A stretch of DNA of 64,000 bases from Balneatrix alpica DSM 16621 (GCF_000619885.1 NZ_JHUZ01000017.1:21755-85754); one strand, 5' to 3'. Positions 1 to 11,002 are shown, counted from the stretch's first letter. Notes: a model not told the origin generated them from the letters alone. A program made the numbers and translations.

Positions 1-617
1 TGGGGTTCAGGCTGCCACATTAAGCGCTGCTGCAACCAGGCTTGCAGAGCAACTTTGGCTTTACTGCCAACCGGCACCAGTCGCTGCTTATCCCGCTTAC
101 CCTGACGCACCAAGACCATCCCCTGGCTCAGGTCCAGATCACTGACATCCAGCTGCGCCAGCTCATTGACCCGCAACCCACTGGAATACAACAGCTCCAG
201 CATGGCCTTATCACGTATTTGCACTGGCTCTTGTGCCGGGCTATCCAACAGTTGCTGAAGCTGATCCACTCCCCACACCTTCGGCAAAGGCTGATCCAGC
301 TTAGGCCCCTGAATACCCTGTGCGGGGTTATGACTGAGCCAGCCCTGCTGCTGTAGAAAGCGAAAAAAACCACGCCAGCTGGCCAGATAACGTCTTTGGC
401 TACGGGGGTTAAGATCCTTAAATTGGCGCAGACAAGCACGAATGTCGGCCGCTTTCAGTTGATCCCAGCTCAGCTCTTTTTCATTGCACCAGTTAACCAA
501 ATGCTGCAAGTCACGCTGGTAAGCCGTTCGAGTATGGGCGGCATAGCCACGCTCAAACTGTAGCCATTGCAGATAGGCTGACAGCCAGTGTTCAGGTGTC
601 GAGTTGCAGGCGCTCAT
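1..617 (-). CDS. xerC: Tyrosine recombinase XerC (3' end outside window)
   Basis: Site-specific tyrosine recombinase that acts with XerD at dif to resolve chromosome dimers. About 205 residues are visible from the ATG at 617. An N-terminal SAM-like core-binding domain (about 8-95) is followed by the start of the catalytic domain. The first catalytic Arg is R149 in GLRVNEL, and the beta-hairpin Lys lies in GKRDKQRLVPVG (K174-177). The HxxR, H and Tyr motifs lie beyond base 1. The start overlaps the end of the DUF484 gene by 26 bases, and this follows lysA-dapF-DUF484, the usual gammaproteobacterial order. This context argues for the housekeeping recombinase and not a mobile-element integrase. 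Confidence 0.93.
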   Translation of the reverse strand, partial: MSACNSTPEHWLSAYLQWLQFERGYAAHTRTAYQRDLQHLVNWCNEKELSWDQLKAADIRACLRQFKDLNPRSQRRYLASWRGFFRFLQQQGWLSHNPAQGIQGPKLDQPLPKVWGVDQLQQLLDSPAQEPVQIRDKAMLELLYSSGLRVNELAQLDVSDLDLSQGMVLVRQGKRDKQRLVPVGSKAKVALQAWLQQRLMWQPEP

Positions 618-1317
618 GGAAAATCAAGCGGGGTACGGTCAGGGATAACACCTCCCCAACATAGTCGAGGAACAGCGTGCCCAGACTGGAATGAAATAAT
701 TGACGATCATGACTACCCATCGACAGCACCCCCAGGGTCACACCCTGCTCATCAATCAAAGGCACCAGGGCAACGGAGCCGATCTCACTGGCGTGCTGCA
801 AAAACAGATAGCTTTTTTCTTCATCGGACAGTTCGCCACAGACCGCCCAGCGGGAGTCGATCAGGCTGCCAATAATGGTCATTGCCTCTTCCCGTTCGAC
901 AAAGCTCACGCCCTGGGCCACCCAACTGGAAGCATCGTCCAATAACAGTAACTGACAACGGTCGGCACGGAGTTCAAAGCAGAGATTACGCTCCAACACC
1001 TTGGCTAACTCAGCCAACTTATTGGCACGCAGAATACCTAATACCAGCTTGCGGGTTTTCTCGAAGATCAGGTCATTTTCCCGTGCGGTGTCGATCATTT
1101 CCTCCAAACGACTATGGAGGATAGCATTGCGCTCACGCAGTAGTTTCAGCTGACGCTCCACCAACGACACCGCCGGGCCACAATCATGGGGCAGGCGTAA
1201 AGACTCCAGCAGATCCGGATGCTCACGGAAAAATTCCTGATGCTGACGCAGGTAAGCGACTACCTGCTCGGCAGTGGGAAAGTCTGCATCCGATAGCGGC
1301 TGTGCCTTTCTACTCAT
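592..1317 (-). CDS. DUF484 family protein
   Basis: Conserved 241-aa protein of the DUF484 family, whose fold is GAF-like and whose function is undefined. An N-terminal segment with the typical pattern [19 protein letters not shown] is followed by a predicted coiled coil ([22 protein letters not shown]) and a C-terminal alpha/beta domain. The ATG at 1317 makes a 4-base ATGA overlap with the dapF stop, so it is preferred over an upstream in-frame ATG at 1365 that lies inside dapF. The gene sits between dapF and xerC, its usual place, and is probably translationally coupled to both. Confidence 0.88.
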   Translation of the reverse strand: MSRKAQPLSDADFPTAEQVVAYLRQHQEFFREHPDLLESLRLPHDCGPAVSLVERQLKLLRERNAILHSRLEEMIDTARENDLIFEKTRKLVLGILRANKLAELAKVLERNLCFELRADRCQLLLLDDASSWVAQGVSFVEREEAMTIIGSLIDSRWAVCGELSDEEKSYLFLQHASEIGSVALVPLIDEQGVTLGVLSMGSHDRQLFHSSLGTLFLDYVGEVLSLTVPRLIFHERLQLDT

Positions 1318-2144
1318 ATGTGCATTTGCCCCTCGTACACCGTGGTGGCTGGACCCGTCATCCACACCGGATTACCCGGCCCTGTCCATTGAATGCTCAG
1401 AGTACCCCCTGGGAGGTGAACTGTCACCTGAGAATCCAGCAAGCCACGTAGTTGCCCTGCCACCACCGCCGCACAGGCGCCGGTACCACAGGCCAGGGTC
1501 TCACCGACACCACGTTCAAACACCCGCAAACGAATCTCCCGACGCGAGATCACCTGCATAAAGCCGATATTGGCTTTAGCCGGGAAGCGTTCGTGCTTTT
1601 CCAGCAAAGGCCCGAGGGTATGTACAGGGGCCTGCTCCACATCCTTCACCACCAGCACTCCATGGGGATTACCCATCGACACAGCGGAGATTTCATAAAA
1701 CTCCGTGCCCACTGCAATGCTGTAAGTCGGCGCCTGAATATCCGCCTTAAAGGGCACCTGGGCTGGCACCAACCGAGGTGCCCCCATATCCACCCGCACC
1801 TGATTATCCTCGGTAATGTAGAGGTAAATCGGCCCCTTGGCGGTCTCCACTGCGATTTCACGCTTACCGGTTAAACGTTTTTCCCGCACGAAACGGGCAA
1901 AGCAACGGGCACCATTGCCACACTGCTCCACCTCTGAACCATCGGCATTAAAGATACGATAGCGAAAATCCATCGCGGGATCAGTAGGCGGCTCCACCAC
2001 CAGCAACTGGTCAAAGCCCACGCCAAAATGACGATCACCTAATTGCTGTACCAGCTCGGGGGTCAACTTCAAGCGCTGGGTGACTAAGTCCAGCACCATA
2101 AAGTCATTGCCCAGACCATGCATTTTATTAAAACGGATCAACAT
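1314..2144 (-). CDS. dapF: Diaminopimelate epimerase
   Basis: Cofactor-independent epimerase converting LL- to meso-diaminopimelate for lysine and peptidoglycan synthesis in the cytoplasm. Length is 276 aa, normal for the family. The two catalytic cysteines are visible: C75 in EQCGNGAR and C219 in [10 protein letters not shown]. The N-terminal [11 protein letters not shown] motif is typical. Its start overlaps the end of lysA by 7 bases and its end overlaps the DUF484 gene by 4, so the cluster is one operon. lysA upstream uses the meso-diaminopimelate made here. Confidence 0.97.
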   Translation of the reverse strand: MLIRFNKMHGLGNDFMVLDLVTQRLKLTPELVQQLGDRHFGVGFDQLLVVEPPTDPAMDFRYRIFNADGSEVEQCGNGARCFARFVREKRLTGKREIAVETAKGPIYLYITEDNQVRVDMGAPRLVPAQVPFKADIQAPTYSIAVGTEFYEISAVSMGNPHGVLVVKDVEQAPVHTLGPLLEKHERFPAKANIGFMQVISRREIRLRVFERGVGETLACGTGACAAVVAGQLRGLLDSQVTVHLPGGTLSIQWTGPGNPVWMTGPATTVYEGQMHI

Positions 2145-3394
2145 GCATCCTCCGGCAGACAGCTCTCACCCGCCCAGAGTTGGGCCAGGGTTTCCCGCGC
2201 CCGTACCAGATGGGCCTGATCGGCGGCCACCATCACCTCCGCCGCACGGGGACGGGTGTTGTAGTTGGACGCCATCACAAAACCATAGGCCCCGGCGGAA
2301 CGAATGGCCAACAGGTCGCCTTCTTCCAGCACCAGCTCACGCTCTTTACCGAGGAAGTCACCGGTTTCACAGATGGGGCCGACAATATCCCAGCAGCGGG
2401 CTTCGCCACTGCGCGGCTGCACCGCCTCAATCGCCTGCCAGGCCGAATACAGCGAGGGGCGAATCAGGTCATTCATGGCCGCATCCACCACAGCAAAGTC
2501 TTTATGCTCAGTCGGCTTGAGATAGTTAACCCGGGTCAGCAGTACCCCGGCATTAGCAACAATTGAGCGGCCTGGCTCCATCATCAGTTCCAGTCCGTAG
2601 GGACGAATGCGCTCGATCACCTTACCCAGGTAATCCTGTGGCTTGGGCGGCTGCTCATCACGGTAACGCACCCCCAGACCACCACCAATATCGATATGCT
2701 TAAGCGCAATCCCCTGCTCAGCCAGAGTATCCACCAGCATCAGCAGACGCTCCAGCGCGTCCAGAAAAGGCTGCTGCTCGGTTAATTGGGAACCGATATG
2801 GCAATCCACCCCTTCGATACGCAGATGCGGCAGCTGCGCCGCCTGCTGGTACACCTCCGGTGCCAGGGCAATATCGATGCCGAACTTGTTCTCTTTCAAA
2901 CCGGTGGAGATATAGGGATGGGTTTTGGCATCCACATCCGGATTAACCCGCAGGGAGATCGGCGCCTGCACCCCCATCTCACCCGCCACCTGATTGAGAC
3001 GATGCAGTTCCGCAATCGACTCAACATTAAAGCACTTCACTCCCACTTCCAGCGCACGGCGCATCTCTTCGGCGGTTTTACCCACCCCGGAAAACACCAC
3101 CTTGCTCGCGGTACCACCGGCGGCCAGCACACGTTCCAGCTCCCCCATGGAGACGATATCGAACCCCGCGCCAAGACGCGCCAAAAGATTCAATACTCCC
3201 AGGTTGGAATTGGCCTTGACCGCATAACAGATCAAGCCGGGGTAACTGCCCAATGCCTGTTGATAGTCAGCAAAGGCCTGACGAATCGCTCCCTGGGAGT
3301 AAACATAGCAAGGAGTACCAAAACGCTCGGCAATTGCACTCAGGGGCAGCTGCTCAACATGGAGCTGGCCATCCTGGAAAGGGAAAAAGTTCAT
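2138..3394 (-). CDS. lysA: Diaminopimelate decarboxylase
   Basis: PLP enzyme of 418 aa that decarboxylates meso-diaminopimelate to L-lysine, the last step of the pathway. Fold type III alanine-racemase-like barrel: the PLP lysine is K60 in [18 protein letters not shown] binds phosphate, and GPICETGD near the C terminus carries the catalytic Cys. It lies 24 bases downstream of lptM and overlaps dapF by 7 bases. Gene order lptM-lysA-dapF is conserved across gammaproteobacteria, which supports the call. Confidence 0.97.
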   Translation of the reverse strand: MNFFPFQDGQLHVEQLPLSAIAERFGTPCYVYSQGAIRQAFADYQQALGSYPGLICYAVKANSNLGVLNLLARLGAGFDIVSMGELERVLAAGGTASKVVFSGVGKTAEEMRRALEVGVKCFNVESIAELHRLNQVAGEMGVQAPISLRVNPDVDAKTHPYISTGLKENKFGIDIALAPEVYQQAAQLPHLRIEGVDCHIGSQLTEQQPFLDALERLLMLVDTLAEQGIALKHIDIGGGLGVRYRDEQPPKPQDYLGKVIERIRPYGLELMMEPGRSIVANAGVLLTRVNYLKPTEHKDFAVVDAAMNDLIRPSLYSAWQAIEAVQPRSGEARCWDIVGPICETGDFLGKERELVLEEGDLLAIRSAGAYGFVMASNYNTRPRAAEVMVAADQAHLVRARETLAQLWAGESCLPEDAC

Positions 3395-3418
3395 GCTGTC
3401 TCTCAGGTTATGATTTTT

Positions 3419-3535
3419 TTACTGGGTAGTGGTCGCACTCGACGCACTGCTGTCAGGCAAATACAACGGGCCCTTATTGCCGCATCCTGCCAGCAGGGTC
3501 AAACTCAGCAATACCAGGGTGGCCAGCTTGCGCAT
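3419..3535 (-). CDS. lptM: LPS-assembly lipoprotein LptM (YifL-like)
   Basis: Small lipoprotein of 38 aa. The N-terminal signal ends in a lipobox LLAGC with the modified Cys at residue 18, followed by the family hallmark GNKGPLYLP. LptM promotes maturation of the LptD-LptE outer-membrane LPS translocon. The tail after the motif is short and Ser/Thr rich. A GGAG-type ribosome site precedes the ATG at 3535. It is the first gene of the lysA-dapF-DUF484-xerC operon, its usual position. Confidence 0.9.
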   Translation of the reverse strand: MRKLATLVLLSLTLLAGCGNKGPLYLPDSSASSATTTQ

Positions 3536-3636
3536 GCCCCGCTCCTTTTGTCGTAAACGAATTTCGGCGATTATAGCGGAGCCCCCGCCCAGACCCAACG
3601 CTCTCGGCGCGGAAGATTGATAACCAAGGAGTCCCC

Positions 3637-3954
3637 ATGACCGAATCCGAGTTCCATGATCAGGTAGATGCCACTCTGGAAGCCATCGAAGCCGTACTGG
3701 ATGATGCCAGCACCGATCTGGATGTTTCCCTCAATGGCGGCGTGCTGACGATTATCTGTGAGAATGGCAGTCGTTTGATTCTGACCCGCCAGACTCCGGT
3801 CAAGCAGCTCTGGCTAGCCACCAAGGCAGACGGTATTCACTTCGATTGGGATGGGGAGCAGTGGCGGGATGGCCAAGGCCGAACCCTACAACAGGTGTTC
3901 AGCCAGGCATTTACCGAACAAGCAGGGGAAAGCCTGGACTTTTCCCACTGCTAA
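3637..3954 (+). CDS. cyaY: Iron-sulfur assembly protein CyaY (frataxin)
   Basis: Bacterial frataxin, 105 aa, which binds iron and modulates Fe-S cluster assembly by IscS/IscU. The acidic first helix (EAIEAVLDDASTDLD) and the beta-sheet signature (VLTIICENGSRLILTRQ, KQLWLATKADGIHFDW) are present at normal length. AAGGAG lies 6 bases before the ATG. It is divergent from lptM, the common arrangement in gammaproteobacteria, and convergent with mutM with a 29-base gap. Confidence 0.95.
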   Translation: MTESEFHDQVDATLEAIEAVLDDASTDLDVSLNGGVLTIICENGSRLILTRQTPVKQLWLATKADGIHFDWDGEQWRDGQGRTLQQVFSQAFTEQAGESLDFSHC

Positions 3955-3983
3955 TTCAGCCACTTAGCGAAGCCGCGCGTCAG

Positions 3984-4782
3984 TCAAGACTGGCAGTGGC
4001 TACAGTAAAAGCTGGCCCGCTGCCCCAGCACTAGCTTCTTAATCGGTGTGGCACAGTGGCGGCAGGGTTCGCCACTGCGGCCATACACCTGCAACTGCTG
4101 TTGGAAATAGCCCGGTTTACCATCGCCGCCAACAAAGTCGCGTAGGGTAGTGCCGCCTTGGGTGATGGAGCGGTCCAGCACAAACTTGATCGCCTCCACC
4201 AACTTGGCATAGCGGGCCTTACTGATCGAGCCCGCTGCGCGGTCAGGTAAAATCCCCGCCATAAACAAGGATTCGCTGGCGTAAATATTGCCTACCCCTA
4301 CCACCACATGGTTATCCATGATGAAGGTTTTCACCGCCTGACTTTTGCCCTTGGCACACTGATACAGATAGTCCGCATCAAAGTCCGCCGATAGCGGCTC
4401 TGGCCCCAACTTGGCCAGCAGCGGATGGGCCAGTGGATCCTCCCCTGCCCACAGCCAGGCGCCAAAACGGCGTGGATCGCAATAGCGCAGCACCTGTCCT
4501 GAGCCCAACTCCAACTCGATATGATCGTGCTTCAAACGAGGACTATCCGCCTCAGCTAAGCGCAGGCTGCCGGACATACCCAGGTGTACCAGCAGAGTGC
4601 CAGCGCTGGTACCAAGCAGCAGGTATTTAGCCCGCCGCTCCACCCCCAACACCTGCGCCCCTGGCAAGCGTTCGCTCAAGTCACCCGGCACTGGCCAACG
4701 CAATTGCTGATGGTGTACCCGTACTGCCTGGATGCGCTGCCCCACCAAGTGTGGGCTCACCCCACGGCGGGTGGTTTCAACC

Positions 4783-4799
<17 letters not shown>
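3984..4799 (-). CDS. mutM: Formamidopyrimidine-DNA glycosylase
   Basis: Bifunctional DNA glycosylase/AP lyase of 271 aa that removes 8-oxoguanine and formamidopyrimidines. The start at 4799 gives the obligatory MPELPEVE N terminus (Pro2 nucleophile, Glu3), so an upstream in-frame start at 4877 is rejected. It has the helix-two-turn-helix core and ends in a four-Cys zinc finger (CRHC near the end, then CSHC). The first 17 bases overlap the 3' end of argH, suggesting cotranscription; the two functions are not metabolically linked. Confidence 0.97.
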
Positions 4800-6189
<1,390 letters not shown>

Positions 6190-6293
6190 GAGCTTCTCAC
6201 AGGATTGGCAGAGGGTGCCGGGGTTCACCCGGGGATGGCGGCATTATAAGGGCTGGCAGGGGCAAAGCTCAAAACCCGTCCAACCCTTTTAGC

Positions 6294-6437
6294 CTAGCGC
6301 TTTTTGCCTCCGCGCCCCTGCACTGCTTTAAAACGCGGATTACTTTTGCAGATCACAAAGATACGACCACGACGTTTGACCACCTGACAGTCGGGATGGC
6401 GGGTTTTGGCCGTCCGCAATGAGTTCAATACCTGCAT
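6294..6437 (-). CDS. ykgO: 50S ribosomal protein L36, zinc-independent paralogue
   Basis: 47-aa protein of the L36 type-B (YkgO) family. It has only two cysteines (C17, C30) and lacks the four-ligand zinc ribbon of standard L36. Such C-minus paralogues replace the zinc protein when zinc is short and so spare the metal. It starts one base after the stop region of the L31 paralogue, in the same orientation, so both are made from one mRNA driven by the Zur-like operator at 6741-6773. The C-terminal [11 protein letters not shown] tail is typical. Confidence 0.93.
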   Translation of the reverse strand: MQVLNSLRTAKTRHPDCQVVKRRGRIFVICKSNPRFKAVQGRGGKKR

Positions 6438-6438
6438 C

Positions 6439-6711
6439 TTATTCTCCCGCCAAACGCTTGCCATAGCGGCGGGCAAAACGCGCACTGCGACCTTCATCAT
6501 TCAGGGCACGGCGCTGCTCACCGGTATAAACCGGATGGGAGGCAGAGGACACATCAATACGCACCAAGGGGTAACGCTGGCCATCCTGCCAATCGATATG
6601 CTCTTTAATCTCTTTACTGTGGGCGAGGGTGGAGCGGATGCGGAAATAGCGATCCGCGTGACTATCGTAAAACACAACAAAATCATACTGGGGATGAATG
6701 CCAGGGCGCAT
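6439..6711 (-). CDS. rpmE2: 50S ribosomal protein L31 type B, zinc-independent
   Basis: 90-aa type-B L31 (YkgM family). No cysteine is present, whereas zinc-binding L31 carries a CxxC pair. The conserved [16 protein letters not shown] start and the HPVYTGEQR segment mark the family. Under zinc limitation it displaces the zinc form from the ribosome. First gene of the two-gene operon with the L36 paralogue. The 5' region carries two overlapping-phase dyads of Zur-box type less than 65 bases upstream of the start, so derepression in low zinc is the expected control. Confidence 0.95.
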   Translation of the reverse strand: MRPGIHPQYDFVVFYDSHADRYFRIRSTLAHSKEIKEHIDWQDGQRYPLVRIDVSSASHPVYTGEQRRALNDEGRSARFARRYGKRLAGE

Positions 6712-6740
6712 GCTAGCTCTCCTTGAGTGCAGCCATTAAC

Positions 6741-6773
6741 GTTACTTCATAACAAATGTTATTGAGTAACATT
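6741..6773 (-). promoter_or_regulatory. Tandem Zur-like operators upstream of rpmE2-ykgO
   Basis: Two dyads of the same form, GTTA-N5-TAAC, at 6741-6753 and 6758-6770. Their centres are 17 bp apart. The second extends to a perfect AATGTTA-N5-TAACATT (6755-6773). This closely resembles the gammaproteobacterial Zur box (GTTATA..TATAAC core). Position just upstream of the zinc-independent ribosomal protein genes makes Zur the likely repressor. Binding is inferred, not shown. Confidence 0.75.
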
Positions 6774-6856
6774 CTCATTCCCAAGCAAATTTACACTTGC
6801 CCCTGTCTATGGCAGCCTGTGCTGACCTTGCCAGCCCTCTTACCCAGGATCGCCCC

Positions 6857-7321
6857 ATGTGGACCCTTCGCCCCGCCACCCCAACCGATCGCCCTTTCCT
6901 GTTACAGCTGCGTTTAACCGTCATGGTTCCCCACTGTGAAGCCAGTGGCTTATACCTGAGCCAAGAGGAGCAACAAAGAAGGGTCGATTATCGCTATGAC
7001 TGTGCACAAGTCATCGAGTATCAAGGCCAGCCCGCCGGCTTACTGAAGCTGGTACAACATCCCGATCATTGGGAGCTGCTGCAACTGCAACTCGCCCCCC
7101 TGTGCCAAGGTCAGGGCATCGGCCGGCAAATCCTGCAGCAACTACAACAGCAGGCCCAACTGGCTGGCCTGCCTATTCGCTTAAGCGTGTTGAAAAAGAA
7201 CCCTGCCCGCCATCTTTATGAGCGCCTGGGCTGGCAAGGCTATGGCGAAGATGAGCATGAGTACTGGTTAAATTGGAGCAGCCCCGCTGCCCCGGACCAT
7301 GCCCGCCATCAACAGGACTAA
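6857..7321 (+). CDS. GNAT family N-acetyltransferase
   Basis: 154-aa single-domain GNAT protein. The acetyl-CoA pyrophosphate loop is LCQGQGIGRQIL (Q/R-x-x-G-x-G/A) and the C-terminal LSVLKKNPARHLYERLGW segment is the usual motif B. Substrate unknown. The ATG at 6857 (MWTLRPAT) is chosen over an in-frame ATG at 6797, because the extra 20 residues look non-conserved and the second start has a nearby AGGAT. Its end overlaps the convergent thioesterase gene by 4 bases. No functional link to the carnitine genes is evident. Confidence 0.8.
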   Translation: MWTLRPATPTDRPFLLQLRLTVMVPHCEASGLYLSQEEQQRRVDYRYDCAQVIEYQGQPAGLLKLVQHPDHWELLQLQLAPLCQGQGIGRQILQQLQQQAQLAGLPIRLSVLKKNPARHLYERLGWQGYGEDEHEYWLNWSSPAAPDHARHQQD

Positions 7322-7803
7322 CGGGGGCGCACCAGGGCAATACTCCGACCGGCCAGGCTCGGCCAGCTCAGTGTTTGTTGACGCTGCTGCAGGGCCTGGA
7401 TACATGCCTCGGTAGCGGCTAACCAAGGGGCAGGCCGCTGACTGGCCATATCCATGTGCAGTAACAGGGTTTCCATCGCCGCCAACTCCACCCCACTTAA
7501 ACCGTGCTCCATGGTGAAATACAGCCGCAGCTTTTTCCGGTCCCACTCAAGTAATTGCACCCCTACTTGCAAGGGTTCTCCCTGTGCCACCTCATGCAGG
7601 TAATGCACCATACTTTGCAGGGTATAGAGGGATACCTGGTGTTGGGCGCGAAAATCCTCATCCAGACCCAGCTCCCGCATCAATTGATCAATCGCCCGAC
7701 TAAACACCAGGACATAGCAGGCATCATTCATATGGCCGTTGTAGTCAATCCAGTCCGGCTGAACGGGGCCAGCAAAGACGATAGGTAACAGCGGATTCAT
7801 CAT
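7318..7803 (-). CDS. cdhB: Hotdog thioesterase, probable betainyl-CoA thioesterase (CdhB-like)
   Basis: 161-aa single-hotdog 4HBT-type thioesterase; the DYNGHMND segment (HxND-like) holds the catalytic Asp/Asn region. In pseudomonad carnitine loci a thioesterase beside cdhA and cdhC hydrolyses betainyl-CoA to glycine betaine, and this gene is divergent from cdhR in such a locus, so the same role is inferred. Start ATGATG at 7803 follows a GGGGGAC site. Substrate assignment rests on context, not on a diagnostic residue. Confidence 0.72.
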   Translation of the reverse strand: MMNPLLPIVFAGPVQPDWIDYNGHMNDACYVLVFSRAIDQLMRELGLDEDFRAQHQVSLYTLQSMVHYLHEVAQGEPLQVGVQLLEWDRKKLRLYFTMEHGLSGVELAAMETLLLHMDMASQRPAPWLAATEACIQALQQRQQTLSWPSLAGRSIALVRPR

Positions 7804-7919
7804 AGTCCCCCGATGGAAGCGAATGCCTTCATGCTAAGGGGTCGCGGCCCAGACATTTGACTGTACCCGCTGCTTAGGTGTTAATTTCCGACCAATACCC
7901 CTCGCTTTCGGAGCCTGCC

Positions 7920-8876
7920 ATGTTTGGCGATCGTCCCGCACAGTCCCCCCAGCTGATCAGTTTTCTGCTGGTGCCAGGTTTTTCCCTGTTTGGCCTGACT
8001 TCCATGCTGGACCCCCTGCGCCATGCCAATCGCAGCAGCAATCGTGAGCTTTATCGCTGGCAACTGATTTCCGAACAGGGAGGTAGCGTCCTCAGTAGCG
8101 ACGAGCTGGAAATCCATACCAGTCACAGCATTCGCGGCCTGCCCCTGTGCGAAACCCTGATTATCTGCGCGGGTGCCGATCCACAGGCCGCCATCACCCC
8201 CGGCTTACTCGGTTTTATTCGCCAGCAGGCCAGCCATGGCGCCGACATTGGCTGTCAGGATACCGCGGCCTATCTGGCCGCCGCAGCCGGGGTGTTGAAT
8301 GGCTATCGCGCCACCCTGCACTGGGAAAACCTCGACAGCACCCGCGAGGCCTTCCCCCATGTGCACTTTGTGCAGGAGCTGCTGGTGGTGGATCGCGGTC
8401 GTTTCTCCTGCCCGGGCGCCCTGTCTGGGCTGGATATGATGCTGCATCTGATCCGCACCCAGCACGGTCATGGTCTGGCCACCACCGTCGCGGATGAGCT
8501 GATTTACACCCACAAGCGCAGCCACAGCGACCCGCAACGCACCGCAATTCAACAACGTCTGGATAGCCGCAATCCGCGCCTGTTGGAAGCGGTCAAACTG
8601 ATGGAGCTCAATATTGAAGAGCCCCTGAAGATTGCAGAGATAGCCAGCACCCTGAGCATTTCTGAGCGCGAGCTGGAACGCCTGTTCCAACACTATCTGC
8701 AGCAGCCCCCCAATGCCTATTACCGCCAACTGCGCTTGGATCAGGCGCGCTGGATGCTGCAACAAACCAGCGACAGCGTCACCGCCATCTCCGTTGCCTG
8801 TGGCTTTGCCTCCCTCTCCCACTTCAGCCGCAGCTACCAGCAGCGCTTTGGCCGCAAACCCAGCCAGGAGCGCTAA
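7920..8876 (+). CDS. cdhR: GATase1-like AraC family regulator of carnitine catabolism
   Basis: 318-aa regulator with an N-terminal DJ-1/PfpI (GATase1-like) domain (about 9-190) and a C-terminal double HTH AraC domain (about 215-316; KIAEIASTLSISERELERLFQ, then VACGFASLSHFSRSYQQRFG). This architecture is that of CdhR, GbdR and ArgR of pseudomonads. The ATG at 7920 has CGGAG 6 bases upstream; an in-frame ATG at 7878 is less favoured. The cdhC-cdhA genes follow 197 bases downstream in the same direction, so it is the likely carnitine-responsive activator. Confidence 0.85.
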   Translation: MFGDRPAQSPQLISFLLVPGFSLFGLTSMLDPLRHANRSSNRELYRWQLISEQGGSVLSSDELEIHTSHSIRGLPLCETLIICAGADPQAAITPGLLGFIRQQASHGADIGCQDTAAYLAAAAGVLNGYRATLHWENLDSTREAFPHVHFVQELLVVDRGRFSCPGALSGLDMMLHLIRTQHGHGLATTVADELIYTHKRSHSDPQRTAIQQRLDSRNPRLLEAVKLMELNIEEPLKIAEIASTLSISERELERLFQHYLQQPPNAYYRQLRLDQARWMLQQTSDSVTAISVACGFASLSHFSRSYQQRFGRKPSQER

Positions 8877-8891
8877 CCCCAAATGACGCAG

Positions 8892-8960
8892 ATGGCGATG
8901 ACATAGCCATTTGCGACACTCGCCTGCTCGTATTCGGAAAAAATCAAATAGCCATCGCCA
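8892..8960. promoter_or_regulatory. Putative operator region between cdhR and cdhC
   Basis: The 197-base gap before cdhC holds ATGGC-N9-GCCAT at 8892-8910. A GGCGATG copy at 8894-8900 recurs inverted as CATCGCC at 8952-8958. The placement suits a CdhR binding region and the cdhCA promoter. No confident -35/-10 pair was seen. Assignment to CdhR is inference. Confidence 0.4.
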
Positions 8961-9073
8961 ACAGGCAAAAGCTTAAGTGTCAGGGGGGTAGTTTAGTGCT
9001 CAAGGCCAGGGCGGAGTGATCGTCCCAGACACCCAGTCCCTGTGCCATTCTGCAATCAAGGCGAGTAACTAGC

Positions 9074-9964
9074 ATGAATCAGGACGTCATTATCACCTGT
9101 GCGGTGACCGGCGCGGCCGATACAGCCCACCGCAGCCCCCACGTGCCCGTCACCCCGGAAGAAATCAGCAATGCCGCGATCGAAGCCTGGAATGCCGGCG
9201 CCGCCATCGCCCATATTCATGTCCGCGATCCGGCCACCAAGCAGTGTTCCCGCCGCCTCGACCTCTATGCCGAAGTCTGTGAGCGCTTAAGAGCGGCCCA
9301 GTGTGATGTGATTATCAACCTCACCGCCGGCATGGGCGGCGATCTCTATATCGGCCCGGAAGACAACCCCACCGCCTTCTGTCCGGAAACAGACCTGGTC
9401 GGCGGCCTGGAGCGTCTGCTGCATATCGAGGAACTCAAACCGGAAATCTGCACCCTCGACTGCGGCTCCCTGAATTTCGGCGATAGCAACCTGGTCTATG
9501 TCTCCACCCCGGACATGCTCCGCCGCGCCGCCGCCCGCATTCAGCAGTTGGATGTCACCGTTGAGTTGGAGATCTTCGACACCGGCAACCTCTGGTTTGC
9601 CCTGCAAATGCGCAAAGAGGGGCTGATTAATGACAATGCCCTGTTCCAGCTGTGTCACGGCATTCCCTGGGGAGCGCCCCCCGAACTGAGCCTGCTCAAG
9701 GCGATGGTCGATATGCTCCCCGCCGACAGCCAGTGGACCTCCTTTGCCCTGGGCCGACACCAGCTACCCTGGGCCGCACAATCCGTACTGCTCGGCGGCC
9801 ATGTGCGGGTTGGCCTGGAGGATAACCTCTACCTGGATAAAGGCGTCTTTGCCACCAATGGCCAATTGGTCGAGCGTGCCGTCAATATCGTCGAAAACCT
9901 CGGTGGCCGGGTACTTAGCCCGAGCGAAGCCCGCCAAAAACTACGCCTGCGCGGCAGCCAATAA
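9074..9964 (+). CDS. cdhC: Dehydrocarnitine cleavage enzyme (BKACE/DUF849 family)
   Basis: 296-aa beta-keto acid cleavage enzyme. Zn-binding His residues are in the HIHVRD motif (H47, H49). Members condense a beta-keto acid with acetyl-CoA; the carnitine-locus member turns 3-dehydrocarnitine plus acetyl-CoA into betainyl-CoA and acetoacetate. Adjacent cdhA (12-base gap) makes the substrate and the thioesterase at 7318 would use the product, which fixes the likely specificity within this otherwise broad family. Normal length, no defects seen. Confidence 0.88.
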   Translation: MNQDVIITCAVTGAADTAHRSPHVPVTPEEISNAAIEAWNAGAAIAHIHVRDPATKQCSRRLDLYAEVCERLRAAQCDVIINLTAGMGGDLYIGPEDNPTAFCPETDLVGGLERLLHIEELKPEICTLDCGSLNFGDSNLVYVSTPDMLRRAAARIQQLDVTVELEIFDTGNLWFALQMRKEGLINDNALFQLCHGIPWGAPPELSLLKAMVDMLPADSQWTSFALGRHQLPWAAQSVLLGGHVRVGLEDNLYLDKGVFATNGQLVERAVNIVENLGGRVLSPSEARQKLRLRGSQ

Positions 9965-9976
9965 AGGAGCTTATCC

Positions 9977-10945
9977 ATGTTACGTCCCCTTCCTAGCGCA
10001 GTAAAAACCGTTGGGGTGCTCGGTACCGGCGTCATCGGTGGCGCCTGGGCACTGCACTTCTTACGTATGGGCATGGATGTCGTTGCCTATGACCCCGGTC
10101 CCCAGGCAGAAGAAAAACTACTGGCGATGGTCGACCATATCTGGCCCACCATGGTGCAACTGGGCCTGCGTGAAGGCGCCAGCCCTGAACGGCTGCGCTT
10201 TGCCAGCAGCCTTGCCCAACTGGCCAACAGTGTGGAAGTGATCCAGGAAAGCACGCCGGAGAACCTCAGTGCCAAGCAGGCCCTCTTTGCCGAACTGGAC
10301 CGGCTGGCCCCGCCCCAGGTGGTGATTATCTCCAGCACCTCCGGCTTTGCCATGACCACCATGGCCGCTCAGCTGCAACAGCACCCCGAGCGTTTTGTGG
10401 TGGGTCACCCCTTTAATCCGCCCTACCTGGTGCCCTTCTGTGAAGTCTGTGGTGGCCAGCGCACCAGCCAGGAGGTGGTGGACTGGACCACCGCCTTCTA
10501 TGAAGCCATCGAGAAAAAGGTGGCCAAGATGGAACGTGAGCTGCCCGGCTTTATCGGTAATCGTCTGCAGGAAGCACTCTGGCGCGAGGCCCTGCACATG
10601 GTGGCCAATAACGAATGTTCGGTGGAGGACATCGACAAAGCCATCGCCTACGGCCCAGGTTTACGCTGGGCCATCATGGGCCACTGTCTGACCTATCACC
10701 TCGGTGGCGGGCAGGGCGGCATGGCCCATCTGCTCGATCATTTTGAAGAATCCTTAAAAGAACCCTGGACCCGCCTGGAAGCGCCGGCCCTCACCCCTGC
10801 GCTAAAAGAGGCGATGGTCAACGGCTGCCTCAACCAGGCCCAGGGGGCGTCGATTAACGACCTGATCCGCGAGCGCGATGACTGTCTGATCCGCATCATG
10901 CAAACCCTCAAGGAATACCGTGAGGAGAAAGGCATCCAGCGCTAA
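9977..10945 (+). CDS. cdhA: L-carnitine dehydrogenase
   Basis: 322-aa 3-hydroxyacyl-CoA-dehydrogenase-like NAD enzyme oxidising L-carnitine to 3-dehydrocarnitine. Rossmann motif VGVLGTGVIGGAW (13-25), Ser-rich SSTSGF (119-124) and the catalytic His H144 in VGHPFNPPY are visible. The C-terminal helical domain carries ELPGFIGNRLQEALWREA. AAGGAG lies 7 bases before the ATG. It directly follows cdhC and forms one transcription unit with it; a strong hairpin lies 11 bases after its stop. Confidence 0.9.
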   Translation: MLRPLPSAVKTVGVLGTGVIGGAWALHFLRMGMDVVAYDPGPQAEEKLLAMVDHIWPTMVQLGLREGASPERLRFASSLAQLANSVEVIQESTPENLSAKQALFAELDRLAPPQVVIISSTSGFAMTTMAAQLQQHPERFVVGHPFNPPYLVPFCEVCGGQRTSQEVVDWTTAFYEAIEKKVAKMERELPGFIGNRLQEALWREALHMVANNECSVEDIDKAIAYGPGLRWAIMGHCLTYHLGGGQGGMAHLLDHFEESLKEPWTRLEAPALTPALKEAMVNGCLNQAQGASINDLIRERDDCLIRIMQTLKEYREEKGIQR

Positions 10946-10956
10946 ACGCCGCCAGT

Positions 10957-10981
10957 CAGCGTGCCTCCGCCTGGCACGCTG
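10957..10981 (+). terminator. Hairpin after cdhA
   Basis: CAGCGTGCC / GGCACGCTG, a perfect 9-bp stem with a 7-base loop, begins 11 bases after the cdhA stop. There is no U-tract, so it may be an mRNA-stabilising or processing hairpin and not a strong intrinsic terminator. Confidence 0.5.
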
Positions 10982-11002
10982 GCCCTGTCTCTCACCCCAT
11001 CA

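Noticed and set aside
1..617. Integrase of a mobile element
   Set aside because: Synteny with lptM-lysA-dapF-DUF484 identifies it as housekeeping XerC.
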